DNA of 64,000 nucleotides from Vicia villosa (taxonomy: Eukaryota > Streptophyta > Magnoliopsida > Fabales > Fabaceae). Of this stretch, positions 52,966-64,000 are shown one piece after another (position 1 is the stretch's first letter; every line of letters begins with the position of its first letter). The notes under the pieces were generated by a model. It was not told where the DNA came from and ran no database searches. It saw only the letters and a program-made list of their open reading frames with translations. The translations under genes and the position numbers were made by a program. The stretch is taken from the NCBI RefSeq assembly GCF_029867415.1, contig NW_026705399.1, positions 310,001 to 374,000 of the forward strand, in the 5' to 3' direction.

Positions 52966-53676
52966 GGTACAACAAGAAGATGTCCTATGAGATGTTGAAA
53001 CATGTTATGGAATAACATGTCCTATGGAATTATAGCTTTCAACATCGCGCCTGCTAAGCTTGATTATTGAGATTCAGATCCAATTTAACAAATGCAGAAT
53101 ATTCTCTGAATATTATGCAAATCATATAAGACGTTAAATGTTTAAAAGGTCTGAAGAATCAATCAGAATATTTGAAGATTATATAGTTTTTAAATATGGA
53201 GATATATTCGGAAACTAGGATATTGAAGACCTTGATTGTAGCAGAAGTAACTGCTTATTTGTAACAGCAAATTAGCTGTGATTGAAGGTCCAAACCCAGT
53301 AGGGAATCAGATATAAATAGAAGGGTTTGTGACCTAGTTTGGAATGGACTCAAGATGTAGAAGTCTAGGGTTTGTCTAGGTGAATCTCCTGGGCTGTGGG
53401 AAGATCACCATGTCTGTCTCGAAGCTGTAAAGCAAGAGATGTTGTGTTTACCTCGAAGCCTATAGGTAAGAGGTATATTGTTCTTGGAGGAAGCTTTGAA
53501 GTAACTCTAAGTTATTATTCTTAGTCAAGAGTCTTAGCTAGGTATTATCTTGGAAGTGTGTCTTTCGGTTGTTGTTTAAATAGTTGTTAGGGTTGAAACT
53601 GTTTATATCTTGCCTGTGTTTTTCATGACAGACCTGATGTCACGACATCCTATAGGACATCTGGGTCTGCTGCACC
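52966..53676. repeat. Inverted repeat arms flanking a candidate solo LTR
   Basis: AGATGTCCTAT at about 52977-52987 is the exact reverse complement of ATAGGACATCT at 53652-53662. Similarity extends outward (GGTACAACA versus GGTGCAGCA on the reverse strand) and inward for a total of about 45 bases. The arms are 690 bases apart because of the intervening LTR-like segment. Confidence 0.65.
52993..53625 (+). mobile_element. Candidate solo LTR, copia type (633 bp)
   Basis: The segment starts TGTTGAAACATG and ends GTGTTTTTCA, has a TATA box (TATAAATA at 53312) about halfway, and is flanked by TGAGA on the left and TGACA on the right, a 4 of 5 match to a target duplication. No internal region or second LTR is nearby. 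A one-base decay of the duplication or a different border is possible. Confidence 0.45.
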
Positions 53677-55336
53677 ATAATTTCAGTAACATAAAAGAAA
53701 GTGAAGAAAAAAATGAAACCTTGTTGGAAGAAAGCAGTGTAGAACTTCTTAAGGCCCTGCAAAAATTTGAAAACAAATGAATGAGTATAAGTTCATGGAA
53801 GAAAGAAGAATTATATTGTTGATTAAGAACAAAACTAAGAAGAAGTTGATTAGAGAGAGAATAGAAGAGCTGGTGTATAAAATGAAGAATGGGAAGGAAA
53901 GAGAAAGCAAATCGAAATGTAGAGGAGAAACAATGAAATGAAACGATGTCACATGTGATTCAAGGAAAGTGTAGGAGAGTGGTTTAAGGCCGATTTATTT
54001 TAACTTTGAAAAAATAAATTTTTTCTTTGCATTTTAAAAAATGATTTTTACAAAAATATTTTTTAAAATATTACAAATTTTTTGTATTCGTTTTTTCTAA
54101 ATTGAAAGACTAATTTTGACATCTTATAACATAAATATACATTATTGATGATCAAAATATAGTCGAAATTGTAATTTTTTCAAAAAATTGTACTTCAAAA
54201 ATGATTTTTAAGAAAAGCTATTTGAAATAACTTCAAAATTAAGTGATTTTTTTTAATAATTTGAGTTCTAAAAAAGTTTCAATAAAATGATGAAATATCT
54301 AAAACAACATTTTAACAATAACTATCCAAATCAAATTTTCATTTAAAACTTTTATGAAAAAAAATTTAAAAAAATATGTAATACTATAAAAATCATTTTA
54401 AAAAATCCAAAATAATTGGGCCCTTAATTTGTGCATTTGTTAAATACTAATTTGTCTAATTTTTAGTATAATTGGTTTGAATAGGCAAGTGTTATTGAGA
54501 ATCCATTTCACTATGTTCATGTTTATCATGACTTGATTTGAACACAAATCTCTGGTTAAGCTGGAAGAGACTCTACTATCTCATTCAAGTGTTATTAGGT
54601 ATGAACTGTTATTATAATCTTACTTATATACTAGATAGGTGATTGAAACCTTATTTGATGGAGTAATTAATTTATTATTTTAATCCTCACTTATTTTATG
54701 ACTATGAAGAACCCTCCTCACCACTATTTTCCATACTTGTTATCACTTTCGATTCTTCATTTTGGTAAGAAGGAACAAAACACGTAACATGCATAATTTT
54801 CCAACGCTGTGTTTGGGAACTCACAATCCCCAATCCAAAACCACCTATCATTTCTCCAAAAGCATATTCCTTTATATTGAAGTATGAAGATAATGATAAT
54901 AAAACAGTAGAAGAGAAGTTACAACAATTTAGTTAAGTTAGTTATAGGGTTGTTAAAGTTAGTTACTTACACCCTAAGAAACTATATAGTGTGTTCTGGG
55001 GTAAAGGGTTAGTCTGCATTACATTCTTCTTGTATATATACCACCATTGTAATCTTCTTCTACTTAATGAGAATCCATTTTACTATGTTCATGTGAATCA
55101 ATTTAATATGGTACCATTCAAATCCATGAACGCCACATTAATTCTCATTCTCCATCACTATTTGTGATTGAACTTCATCTTCTTTCCCATTGATTCAGTT
55201 TTGGTTCACCTGATCTTGTAATTTTTGTTTCTGTTACAATTTTCTCGCATTTGTTTACTGCATAAATCATTTCTTCTTCCTTTTTCTCCTTCTTGAAATC
55301 ATTTGTTACAACCTTCTTCTTCACCATTGATCCAAC
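53677..55336. other. AT-rich DNA with a probable decayed copia 5' LTR/leader
   Basis: No gene is visible. The part near 54890-55095 (GTTAGTTATAGGGTTGTTAAAG, TGTATATATACCACCATTG, then CTTCTTCTACTTAATGAGAA) looks like the end of a plant copia LTR, and TGGTACCATTCAAA at about 55109 could be a mutated tRNA-Met primer site. A block GAGAATCCATTT(C/T)ACTATG occurs at 54498 and again at 55068. Confidence 0.4.
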
Positions 55337-58300
55337 ATGTCGTCGCGCCTAGATCCAAATCACCAACTTGATCTTCATTAAGTCTATTATATTCACCCAA
55401 GCGAAGGTCCAAATTTTGTTAATGTTACTCCGAAACTTGATGGCTTCAACTACTTGTCTTGGAGCAGGTCCCTGCAACGTACTTTAGAATGATTTGCGTG
55501 AACGTTTTTTCAAAGCTGGTCGTGTTCGAATCTTAACTCTACGTTCCAATATCAACAATTTGAAACAAGATTCCAAATCTGTTATAGAATACTTTCTTTA
55601 GTTGAAGCGATTATAGGAAGAGATCAATTCTCATAGGCCATTACCTATTTGTTCATATGCTCATAGATGTAGATGTAATGCTATTAGAAAATCTCAAGAC
55701 CATCGACTTAAGTAATAAGATATTCAATTCCTCATAGGCTTGAATGAGTCTTTATCTGTTGTTAGAACTCAGTTCTTACTCATGGATCCCATACCCTCTG
55801 TTAATCACATATATTCTTTGATCATTCAAGAAGAAAGTCGTCATAAGAAACTTGCCCTTGTTGAAGATAACTCTATCTTGGTGAATGTTGCACATAAACT
55901 TGACTTCAAGCATAAAGGTGGATACAATAATGCTAAGAATGCACTTAGAGTATGCACTTTCTGCAAAAAAAATCTAGCCATACAATTGATTTTTGCTATA
56001 AGAAGCATGGACATCCTGATTTCAACAAAAACAAGTAATTTGTTAATGCAACGCAAGTTGATTCCTCTTCTGCATCTCAACCAACAGATGGATCTTCAAT
56101 TTTTTCTCACACAAGCAACCAATTGCCAATTTCTCAAGCTCAGTATGGACAACTCATCAATCTTCTGCAGCAGTCAAACATATCACTACATGTTCCTACA
56201 TCCACTACAAATCAGGTTTCCTCTAGCTCACCACAGGATGATCAAGCTCCAGGTAGAGCATGTAATGCTATTCTACACAGTTCTTCATTTACATGGATTT
56301 TAGACTCAGGAGCTACTGATCATGTATGTGCTTCATTAGATATGTTTAATTCTTATTATAAGATTAAAACTATCAAAATAACTCTTCCAAATGGTAATTG
56401 TACCATGGTTCACTATGCTGGTAACATAAGCACCTCACCCATTTTTTTACCTCAATCATATTCTATATGCACGTGATTTCAACTTGAACCTCATTTCTAT
56501 TTGAAAACTATGTCAATACTTGAAATGCTCGGCTGTTTTTTCTGTTGACCAATGTATATTGCAGGAATTGAATACCAAGAGGATGATTGGTTTGGGTAGC
56601 AAAGAGAATGGCTTGTGTGCATTGCAATTAAAGAAACCTCACCTTAAAGCTCAAAATCCTTATCATCAATACCTTCACCAACCTACAATTCCAATCTAAG
56701 CCAACAACTTATATGCTACCTCATCCTCCTCTATACCACAATCTCATAATATTGTAATTCCTAAGTCTACCCTTTGGAATTTTCGATTACGACATGTATC
56801 TTCCAATAGAATAGCACAAATGTTCAAAATTTACTCTTCTTTTGACTATGACAATAATGATACTTGTGACATATGCCATTTGGCTAAGCAAAGAAAATTA
56901 CCTTACCATTTAAGTACCTCTATTATTTCTCATAACTTTGAACATTTGCATTTTGACATTTGGGGCCCATTAGCCACACCATCCATACATAATCACAAAT
57001 ATTTTCTTACTGTCCTTGATGACCACACCATATTTGTATGGATTATCCTAATGAAATCCAAATCTGAAGCATCTGTACAGGTCCAAAATTTCATAACCAT
57101 GGTCCATAACCAATTTCACATTACCCCTAAAATTGTTAGAATTGATAATGGACCAAAATTTACGTTACATCAATTCTATACTTCTAAAGGCATCCTACAC
57201 CAAAGATCTTGTGTTGAAAATCCTCGACAAAATGGAAGGATTGAGAGAAAACATCAACACCTATTGAATGTAGGTCGAGCCATTTTGTACCAGTCCAAAC
57301 TCCCAAAACCTTTTTGATCATATGCCCTCCAATTTGCCACTTATATCATCAATAAAGTTCTAACTCTAGTTCTCATACATCAATCACCCTATCAAGCCCT
57401 TCATGACAAACTACCTAAACTTACTTCTTTCAAATTCTTTGGATCCCTCTGTTATGTCTTCTCCCTTCAAGCAAGAAAATCTATATTCCTAAGCTAAAAA
57501 CCTGGTATGAAAGGATATGTCTTACTTGACTTCCTTACCAATGACACATTTGTCTCTAGGAATGTCATATTTCATGAACATATCCTTCCTTACATTTCCA
57601 CTAATTCACCATCCACCTTATGGTCCTATTTTCCATCTATGACTGATAAATCTGACCAACAAACATCATACCTTGTCACACAGCTTGAACCTGACCCCTC
57701 ATATCAAACTCCTTTAGACCATAACAACAACCTGATATTGAACCTCTCACCATAATTGACCCTCTTACACCCAACCTCCCACTAGATTCCAACTTACTGA
57801 TTCCACCTGCCATCATTGAACATTCCACAATACCAACAAGAACCTCTTTAAGAGTGAGTCATCATCCCTCTTACTTGCAAGACTATATATGAAATTCTCT
57901 TTCTACTTAAAATCACTCCTCCAAAGGTACTCTTTATCCTTTGTAAAGTTTCATTTCTCATAAGCATTTGTCTCCTTCCCATTCTCATTATGCATTATCA
58001 TTGGTAACTCACACTGAGCCTAAAATCTATGTTGAGGCATATAAGCATAAGTGTTGGAAACAAGCTATGTAACTTGAACTCTTGGCTCTTGAGAAAATTG
58101 TAACATGGAAGATTAAGGACTTACCACTTGGTGTTATACCAATTGGATTCAAATGGGTTTATAAGATTAACTATCTCGCTAATGGTTTCATTAATAGTTT
58201 TAAAGCATGATTAGTTTCCAAACTTACAATCAGATTTAAGGTCTTGATTACTTTAACACTTATGCACCTGTTGCCAAGCTCACGTCTGTCAAAAGTATCA

Positions 58301-58866
58301 TAGACTTGGCATCTTGGAAGAATTGGCAATTACATCAGCTTGATGTAAATAATGCCTTCCTACATGGTGATAATCAAGAGGATGTCTACATGATCATTCA
58401 ACCTGGAGTATCTACCACTAATCCTAACCATGTATGTAAGCTTGTTAAATCCTTTTATGGGCTTAAAAAAGCTAGCAGGATATTGGATGAAAGACTTACA
58501 TCTTTTCTACTTGAACATCACTACAAGCTAGCTACTTCAGATCACTCTTTGTTTGTGAAAAATGCATCATCAAATATCACTATTTTTATAGTATATGTTA
58601 ATGATGTGATTCTAGCAGGTAGTGACATGATTGAGTTCAATTCCACTAAAATGGCATTGGATAAAACATTCAAAATCAAGGATTTAAGTACAATAAATTA
58701 CTTCATAGGCATTAAAGTAGCTTAATCCAAAAAGGGAATATTCCTAAATCAGAGAAAATATTATCTTGATCTATTGGTAGACTCAAGCTTCACTGAATCA
58801 AAACCAGTCACCACTCCATCTGATCCTGCTGTCAAACTGCACCAGGACTCAAGCATGCCTTTATTT
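55337..58866 (+). pseudogene. Decayed Ty1/copia element: gag, protease, integrase and RT remnants
   Basis: The translation starts MSSRLDPNH at 55337 and shows gag homology (YIHPSEGPNFVNVTPKLDGF, SWSRSLQRTL) broken by stops. A frameshifted knuckle lies near 55950. The protease motif ILDSGATDHVC is at about 56297. Integrase lies at 56820-57317 (FDIWGPLATPS, VRIDNGPKF, NPRQNGRIERK) with a TGA in the frame, and further capsid-linker residues continue to 57755. Reverse transcriptase is at 58070-58866, with QLDVNNAFLHGD and a YVND in place of the catalytic YVDD. RNase H and the 3' LTR are missing, and the match stops abruptly near 58866. More than ten stops or frameshifts mark it as old and inactive. 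Confidence 0.85.
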
Positions 58867-60066
58867 ACCCTTGATTTTTGTAAACAAGCACTATTACTCT
58901 AAATCTAGATGCTTTGGTTACTGGCCAGATCGACTAGATTGATCCTAAAGACATATGTGTCCATTTTCTATGTATTTAGGTTTTCTAGGCCTAAATATGA
59001 GTCTAATCTTAAAGAAAAGAAAATAAATGACGGTAAAGGTTTGTGTTTAAAAGTAAAGGACGAAGGAAATAAATGAAAAGGAAAGTAAGTTTGGTAAGAA
59101 AGTGAAGTATTCGACAAAAAGGATAAAGGAAAAAATGTAAATGGTTACAAATGTAAATAATTGTTATAAACTGAAATAAATGGTGTTTTACACGTACATT
59201 CACGGAGTAACTCTTTTCTCACTATGTTGGATACTTTGAGTGTACTTGGGTGTTTGTACAAATTTGAACACACGAAATCTACTTACTAAGATCCCTATAT
59301 ATTCTAATTCGATTACAACGGTCTTCTATTCTGAAGATGACATGTTTCTTGTCTGCATGCGATTCACTTTGATAAGCCCGCACATGTCTTTTTCGAGGAC
59401 AGATAAGGACAAATATCCTGCCAATGGTCTATTTCGAATTCACTTCGTCGAATTCCAAGTCCAAATGCCTTGAAATATTTCTAAGTCCCAAATAACATAC
59501 ATAGTTCCTCAGTGTGACTGACTTCCTGTCGAAGTAAGTCTTCAAGTTCGTCAAAGTTACCTTGTTTCCAAAGCATTTACTCCTTTGGTTCTCTCAAACA
59601 TCCTTTTCCTGGGGAGTATCGAATTTGCATCTAAAAAATTTCCCCCTAAAAATGTCTTTTTCAATTTTGTAGAGAAATGGACATTTTTTGACAGTTTTCG
59701 ACGCGACTGTTCTGTCTACTACTATAACATCATGGTCATTACGACCACTTTTACAAAACGTCTAATCGATACGTGCAATTCTACAGCTCTCATCATGAGA
59801 CATATTTCTTAGGAGTAAAGGTGGCAACTGAAGAAACAACCGCCTGAACGACCTCTGGGAAACATCCACGTGCCTCACTTATTATCTTTCTTCTTTCGAA
59901 AAGAAAAATGGGAACGTCTTTATCTCGCTTATAATTAGCTCACTTCTTCCTCATTTCAAACTTTTACAAGATTTGAGTCTTTAAGCCTTCACATCTCTTA
60001 GGATTTCTTCACCCTGAAAAAACCCAATCTTACAGATGCCTTCTTCAATCTCCCATCATTTTCTCA
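58867..60066. other. Non-coding interval upstream of the plant-mobile-domain pseudogene
   Basis: The sequence changes character at 58867 and shows no reliable gene. The last 140 bases before 60067 are pyrimidine-rich and could be the promoter/leader of the pseudogene. Purine-rich AAGTAAAGGACGAAGGAAAT-like stretches occur at 59010-59130. Confidence 0.45.
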
Positions 60067-60959
60067 ATGGCACCTACCAAATCCAAGAACTCCAAGGCTG
60101 GAAATCAACAAGAAACTTCAATGGTGCCTGTAGTTTAGATTGTGAAGTCATTGTAGGTGGGCAATCAGGAATATGTTCCTGAACCTCCTTTGGTGGAAGA
60201 AAATCTCTGGATATATAAATCCCAGGTACTCGTCCCCTTAGCCATTTTTGGTGAAACTCATGCCTATATGGGTCCCTTACTTGGTCCCGACTTTGATGTA
60301 GAGAAACTCAAAACATTTTTTCTTGTGAATCATAGGACAAATCCCATAAATTGTAGGGCAAAAAATTCCCCTAAGGAAAATTCTCAATTAGATGCTATTG
60401 TTCCCATTGTACGTTATCCAAAAAAGTCTTTGATTGACGCCTCTAATCAAGAGAAACCTTTTAATTTAGACTACATGACCAACTCTCTTAGGGTATTTCG
60501 ATCTTGCTCTGTGGCGAAAGACCCCGAGCCATACCGAGTGTGGCTCACCAAAGTGGAGAAAAAGAAAGCTCCATTTTGGAAAGAGATAGGTTTTTATGAT
60601 GCTATTTTGTTGTCGAAAGTAGGAGCGGCCTACTGCCAAAACATGTTAGTAGCTTCGTTGTATTTATGGGATAGTTCCCATAATACTTGTCGTTTCCCAT
60701 GTGGAATGTTGACCCCTACTCTCTTCGATATTGCTGTTATCGTTGGACTTCATCCAACTAGGCAAGCTTTCGATCCCATCAAAGTGAATTAAGACACCGC
60801 AAACTTTGAAGTCTCTAGGAAAACTTTCATCCATTATATTTTTTATCATCACGATACCTCAACTGACGACGTCTACGACGAATAACACATTTCTTTCTTG
60901 GTGTTGTGGCTGTCAAAATGCATCTTTTGTTCTAGGTCTCTTAAGGTTGAAAAGAAATA
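60067..60959 (+). pseudogene. Plant-mobile-domain (PMD) protein, pseudogene
   Basis: The frame opens with MAPTKSKNSKAGNQQ at 60067 and meets TAG at 60136 and again at 60154, then runs open to TAA at 60790 and to TAA at 60883. Across the stops the same frame keeps PMD-type sequence: ASLYLWDSSHNTCRFPCGM, LTPTLFDIAVIVGLHPT and, later, HISFLVLWLSKCIFCSRS. Intact PMD proteins are found in plant transposons and in silencing-related host genes. The match stops near 60959, where repeat sequence of an Athila-like LTR begins. The four stops and truncation indicate loss of function. Confidence 0.75.
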
Positions 60960-61830
60960 CCTAATCCTCATAAGGAAGGGACTTTTGGAGAAAAAAAGCT
61001 ATAATTAAAAGCCCTAATCCTCATAAGGAAGGGACTTTTGGAGAAACTTTTGGAGAGACTTTTGGTGAGCGAAATTAGGAGAGCATTCTGATTCTGAAGC
61101 TGAGAACAACAATTGAAGGTGGATTCTTTACCAATTGAAGACATTCCGTTGATGAAGATGAATTCCTCCATTGATTCTTGTGTGTTCTTCATGTCTATGG
61201 AGAGCTAAATTCCTCTTGTTGAGTTTAAGGTAGTAGTTAGCCTATGAATATACAATACCATTGATTAATTCCTATGAACAATTGTTTGAATTTATTATCA
61301 ATAAGAAACCTTGTTTTTATCTTAAATTATTGTGGAGTCTTTGATCGAAAGAAAAGATTCTAACTTTTGCCCTAGGTTACTATATTGATTCAATCTCAAT
61401 TTGCCGAGATGGAATGGTGATTGAGTTTTCATAATTATCGTTCTTTATTACTATTATCGATATTGATATTTGGAGAGATTGAATCTCATACCGGTAAAAG
61501 TCTATCTAATTTGATTTGCAGACATGGAATCATATTTGAGGATAAGTGAAGATAGTAATTCAAATGATTGTTCAATTGTGATTAAATTAACAATTTGTAT
61601 AGGAATAGGTTGATGAACCCTAAAGCTCAACATATCTCTTTAATCATAAACAAACTTTCATAATTTGCATTTAAATTATTGTTTAGATTTCATAGCATAG
61701 TTATAATCACACAACAAATTCAACTACTTTTCTAACTCAAAATAACCGACTATAAAACGGCAGTAATATTAAACCAATCTCTGTGGATACGATATATACC
61801 GAAAATATTTACCCACAAATACTTTCAACA
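60960..61830 (+). mobile_element. 5' LTR (probably truncated) of an Athila/Cyclops-like element
   Basis: The right border is fixed by the primer site; the LTR ends ACAAATACTTTCAACA. The left border is taken where the PMD homology ends. There, CTAATCCTCATAAGGAAGGG is repeated twice (about 60960 and 61012). Athila-type LTRs are usually over 1 kb, so the left end is probably lost. No TG start was recognised. Confidence 0.55.
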
Positions 61831-61833
61831 AAA

Positions 61834-61853
61834 TGGCGTCGTTGTCGGGGATT
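61834..61853 (+). other. Primer binding site of the Athila/Cyclops-like element
   Basis: TGGCGTCGTTGTCGGGGATT differs by two transitions from TGGCGCCGTTGCCGGGGATT, the tRNA-Asp-type site usual for Athila elements. It follows the LTR end by three bases. Confidence 0.8.
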
Positions 61854-61919
61854 GGTGTCAATATTGCACGCATTGCAATAGTTTTATTTTGAGTTTTTGT
61901 TACTATTTTATCGATTTGG

Positions 61920-63304
61920 TTGTTTCACTCGTTTGTTAGTTTTTGCATAAATTCGTGTATGTGCAGCAAAGTTCCTAGTGATCAACTTCTTTTTGATCCC
62001 GAGATCGAAAGGACCGCTAGGAGGTTAAACAGCAAAACACGAAGAAGAGCAAACATAGCAAGAGCAAGAGACAACGCAACCGCGACATCGTCACAACAAC
62101 TTGAAACAATTGACGAGTCGCAAGAAGGACTTTTCTTTTACGAACTATTCGCTGAAGAGGAACAGGAAGTTATTATACAACCAACTATTGTCAACATGGC
62201 TGCTCCTGGTCCATGTGCAAATAGTCCAAGACTCAACCCACAGTTCGCTAGAACTGCCGCCAACGGGCGACCGTCAGAATTGAAGACCGGTATCATACAG
62301 TTGATTTGTGCAAGTCCTTTCACCGGACTAGACCACGAAGATCCGTACACGCATCTTACTCGGTTCTATGAGTTAGCGGGTACAACTGGTGTAGCTCAAG
62401 CTAATGAAGAGACACTATTCAAGAGGTTGTTCCCACATTCTTTGTTATCTAAGGCAAAAGATTGGTACTTGGATCAATCCGAAACAGTGATGACCGACTC
62501 GAATACCTTAGAGGAAAAAATTTTAGAAAGGTTTTACTCTCAAAACCGATTCTTTGAAGCAAAAACAGCAATAGCAGTATTCTCTCAAGGCTGTAATGAA
62601 TCATTGAATGAAGCATGGGAAAGGTATAAAGCTATGTTGAGAAAGTGCAAAGGACACGGTTTTGCAGAAGTTGATCAAATCCACATGTTCCGTAACGGTC
62701 TCATAGCTACAAACAAGACACTCTTGGATGCCACAGCTGGTGGTTCACTTATGTCCAAGACACCTGCTGAAGCTACTCAGATAATAGAGTGAATGGCTCT
62801 GAATGATCGTCAGGGGAATCATGATCGAACTGTCAGAGATAAGAAAGGCGGAATTCTGGAATTGAATAACAGTGATGCTCTGTTGGCCCAAAATAAGTTA
62901 CTAACATCACAAGTGGAACTTTTGACACAACAAATGTCTAAATTACCACAACAACTCAAGGAGTTGAATGGTGTATCTAATTCTTATGAAGTTGCGAAGT
63001 GTGAGTTATGCAAAGGAGAGCATCAGACAGGATTTTGCCCGCCGGTGTTGGAAGAAGAAGTGAATTACATGAACAACAATCAAGGACAAAGGCAGAATCA
63101 ATATCAGAATCCTCCGTATCAACAAGGTTATCCACCAAGGAATAACAATCAAGGTTATCAACAAAGGCCACATAATCAAGGATATCAACAATAAGCCTTT
63201 CAACCTTACACTCAACCGTCGCCACAACAACAAGGAGGACAATCTAAGTTGGAAGAGACCATGAATCAGTTCATGCAAATGTCAATAACAAATCAAAAAA
63301 ATAA
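61920..63304 (+). pseudogene. gag: Athila/Cyclops-like gag with nonsense codons
   Basis: Residues from about 90 show Athila-type gag: RPSELKTGIIQLICASPFTG, GLDHEDPYTHLTRFYELAG, AKDWYLDQSETV and ERFYSQNRFFEAKTAIAVFS. The frame is broken by TGA at 62790 where the family has a sense codon. It continues in phase with VELLTQQMSKLPQQL and a knuckle-like CELCKGEHQTGFCP, then meets TAA at 63192. An NQGYQQ-rich repeat lies at 63070-63200. A frameshift occurs in the A-run near 63295. Downstream sequence continues in another frame at 63305. Proteins of this family form the virus-like particle; this copy is not functional. Confidence 0.85.
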
Positions 63305-64000
63305 GAGGCAGCTATAAAGAATTTGGAAACTCAAGTGGGCCAACTGGCTAAACAGATTGCAGCTAATCAATCAAATGCAACTTTCTCAGCCAACACTCAA
63401 GAGAATCCAAAAGAGCATTGCAAAGCGGTGGTGACAAGGACTGGGCAAAAAGGAAGTAATAATGAAGTTGGAAAGAATGATGTTGAAGATGATACGGAAG
63501 AGAAAGCTGAAAAACATGATGGAGAAGATGAAGAATATGAAATTATTGATAATAATGCTGAAGAAGAAAATGTGAATAAAGAAGTTAAAAAGAAAGAAAA
63601 GCTAAAAAGAAAGAGTAGTAGAGAAAAGATGGCAAGCAACGTGATACCAAGTCAACATTTGCCATATCCCCACGCCCCATCAAAGAAGGACAATGTCAGG
63701 CAATATACCAGGTTTATGAGCATCTTCAAACAACTTCACATAAACATACCATTTGCCGAAGCCCTAGAGCAAATGCCCAAATATGCTAAGTTTATGAAGA
63801 ACATGCTCACAAAGAAAAAGGGATGCAAGGATGAATCAACTGTGATGCTTGATGCCCAATGCAGTGCTATAATCCAAAGAACTACCCCACGAAAGGAATT
63901 CGATCCAGGGCGAGTAACCTTACCGTTAAATATTGGAAGAAATTTTACTGGTGATGGGTTAATCGATCTGGGGTCGAGCATCAACTTAATCCCGTTAACC
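63305..64000 (+). pseudogene. Athila/Cyclops-like gag C-terminus and protease start, running off the window
   Basis: A frame open for 232 codons begins after the frameshift with EAAIKNLETQVGQLAKQI, a coiled coil typical of Athila gag. A strongly acidic/basic stretch (63440-63620) follows, then PFAEALEQMPKYAKFMK and, at the edge, the protease start IGRNFTGDGLIDLGSSINL with DLG at 63965. The catalytic motif is DLGSS where Athila proteases usually have DLGAS. Reverse transcriptase and integrase should follow beyond the window. Confidence 0.8.

Noticed and set aside
55740..56303. 187-codon frame as an intact gene
   Set aside because: It crosses from gag-like to out-of-frame sequence of a decayed copia element; the true homology switches frame within it.

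Overview
This window is plant nuclear DNA, almost certainly from a legume and most likely the pea/vetch/Medicago group. The evidence is a complete Ogre retrotransposon of about 23.7 kb (Tat clade of Ty3/gypsy, typical of Fabeae), together with Sirevirus-, Tork- and Athila/Cyclops-like elements, hAT-like ends, AT-rich spacers and no sign of bacterial gene organisation. I found no ordinary host gene. Nearly all coding capacity belongs to retrotransposons.

The left two thirds (1-44874) is a nested stack of at least four retroelement insertions. The oldest is a Tork-like Ty1/copia element on the + strand, of which only the 3' half (42419-44874) lies in the window. A decayed Ogre-like element on the minus strand sits inside it: its 5' LTR is split between 42418-41117 and 8476-5560, its primer site is at 5557-5539, and its internal remnant runs left to the window edge. 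A + strand Ogre (8477-41111, 5-bp target duplication ATGAT) is inserted in that LTR. A Sirevirus-like Ty1/copia element (29472-38417, target duplication CGGCC) is inserted in the Ogre 3' LTR.

The Ogre copy looks coding-competent. It has two LTRs of about 5.55 kb differing by roughly a dozen substitutions, an Arg-tRNA-type primer site, ORF1 of unknown function, a gag-protease ORF, a predicted 355-bp intron, and a pol ORF with reverse transcriptase, two RNase H-like domains and integrase. Just after pol are three tandem hairpins whose stems change sequence but keep pairing, the strongest unexplained signal in the window. The Sirevirus copy keeps gag, protease, integrase and a third ORF but has lost reverse transcriptase and RNase H, although its LTRs are nearly identical.

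From 44875 to about 55000 the DNA is AT-rich and non-coding: an snRNA-type USE/TATA motif pair, a small MITE-like inverted repeat, a hAT-like element with an (AT)n tract, several tandem and direct duplications, palindrome-bearing tandem repeats, and a candidate solo LTR lying between the arms of an inverted repeat. From 55337 to 58866 there is a heavily mutated Ty1/copia element. A plant-mobile-domain pseudogene (60067-60959) follows and is cut off by the 5' LTR of an Athila/Cyclops-like Ty3/gypsy element, whose mutated gag and the start of its protease run to the window end.
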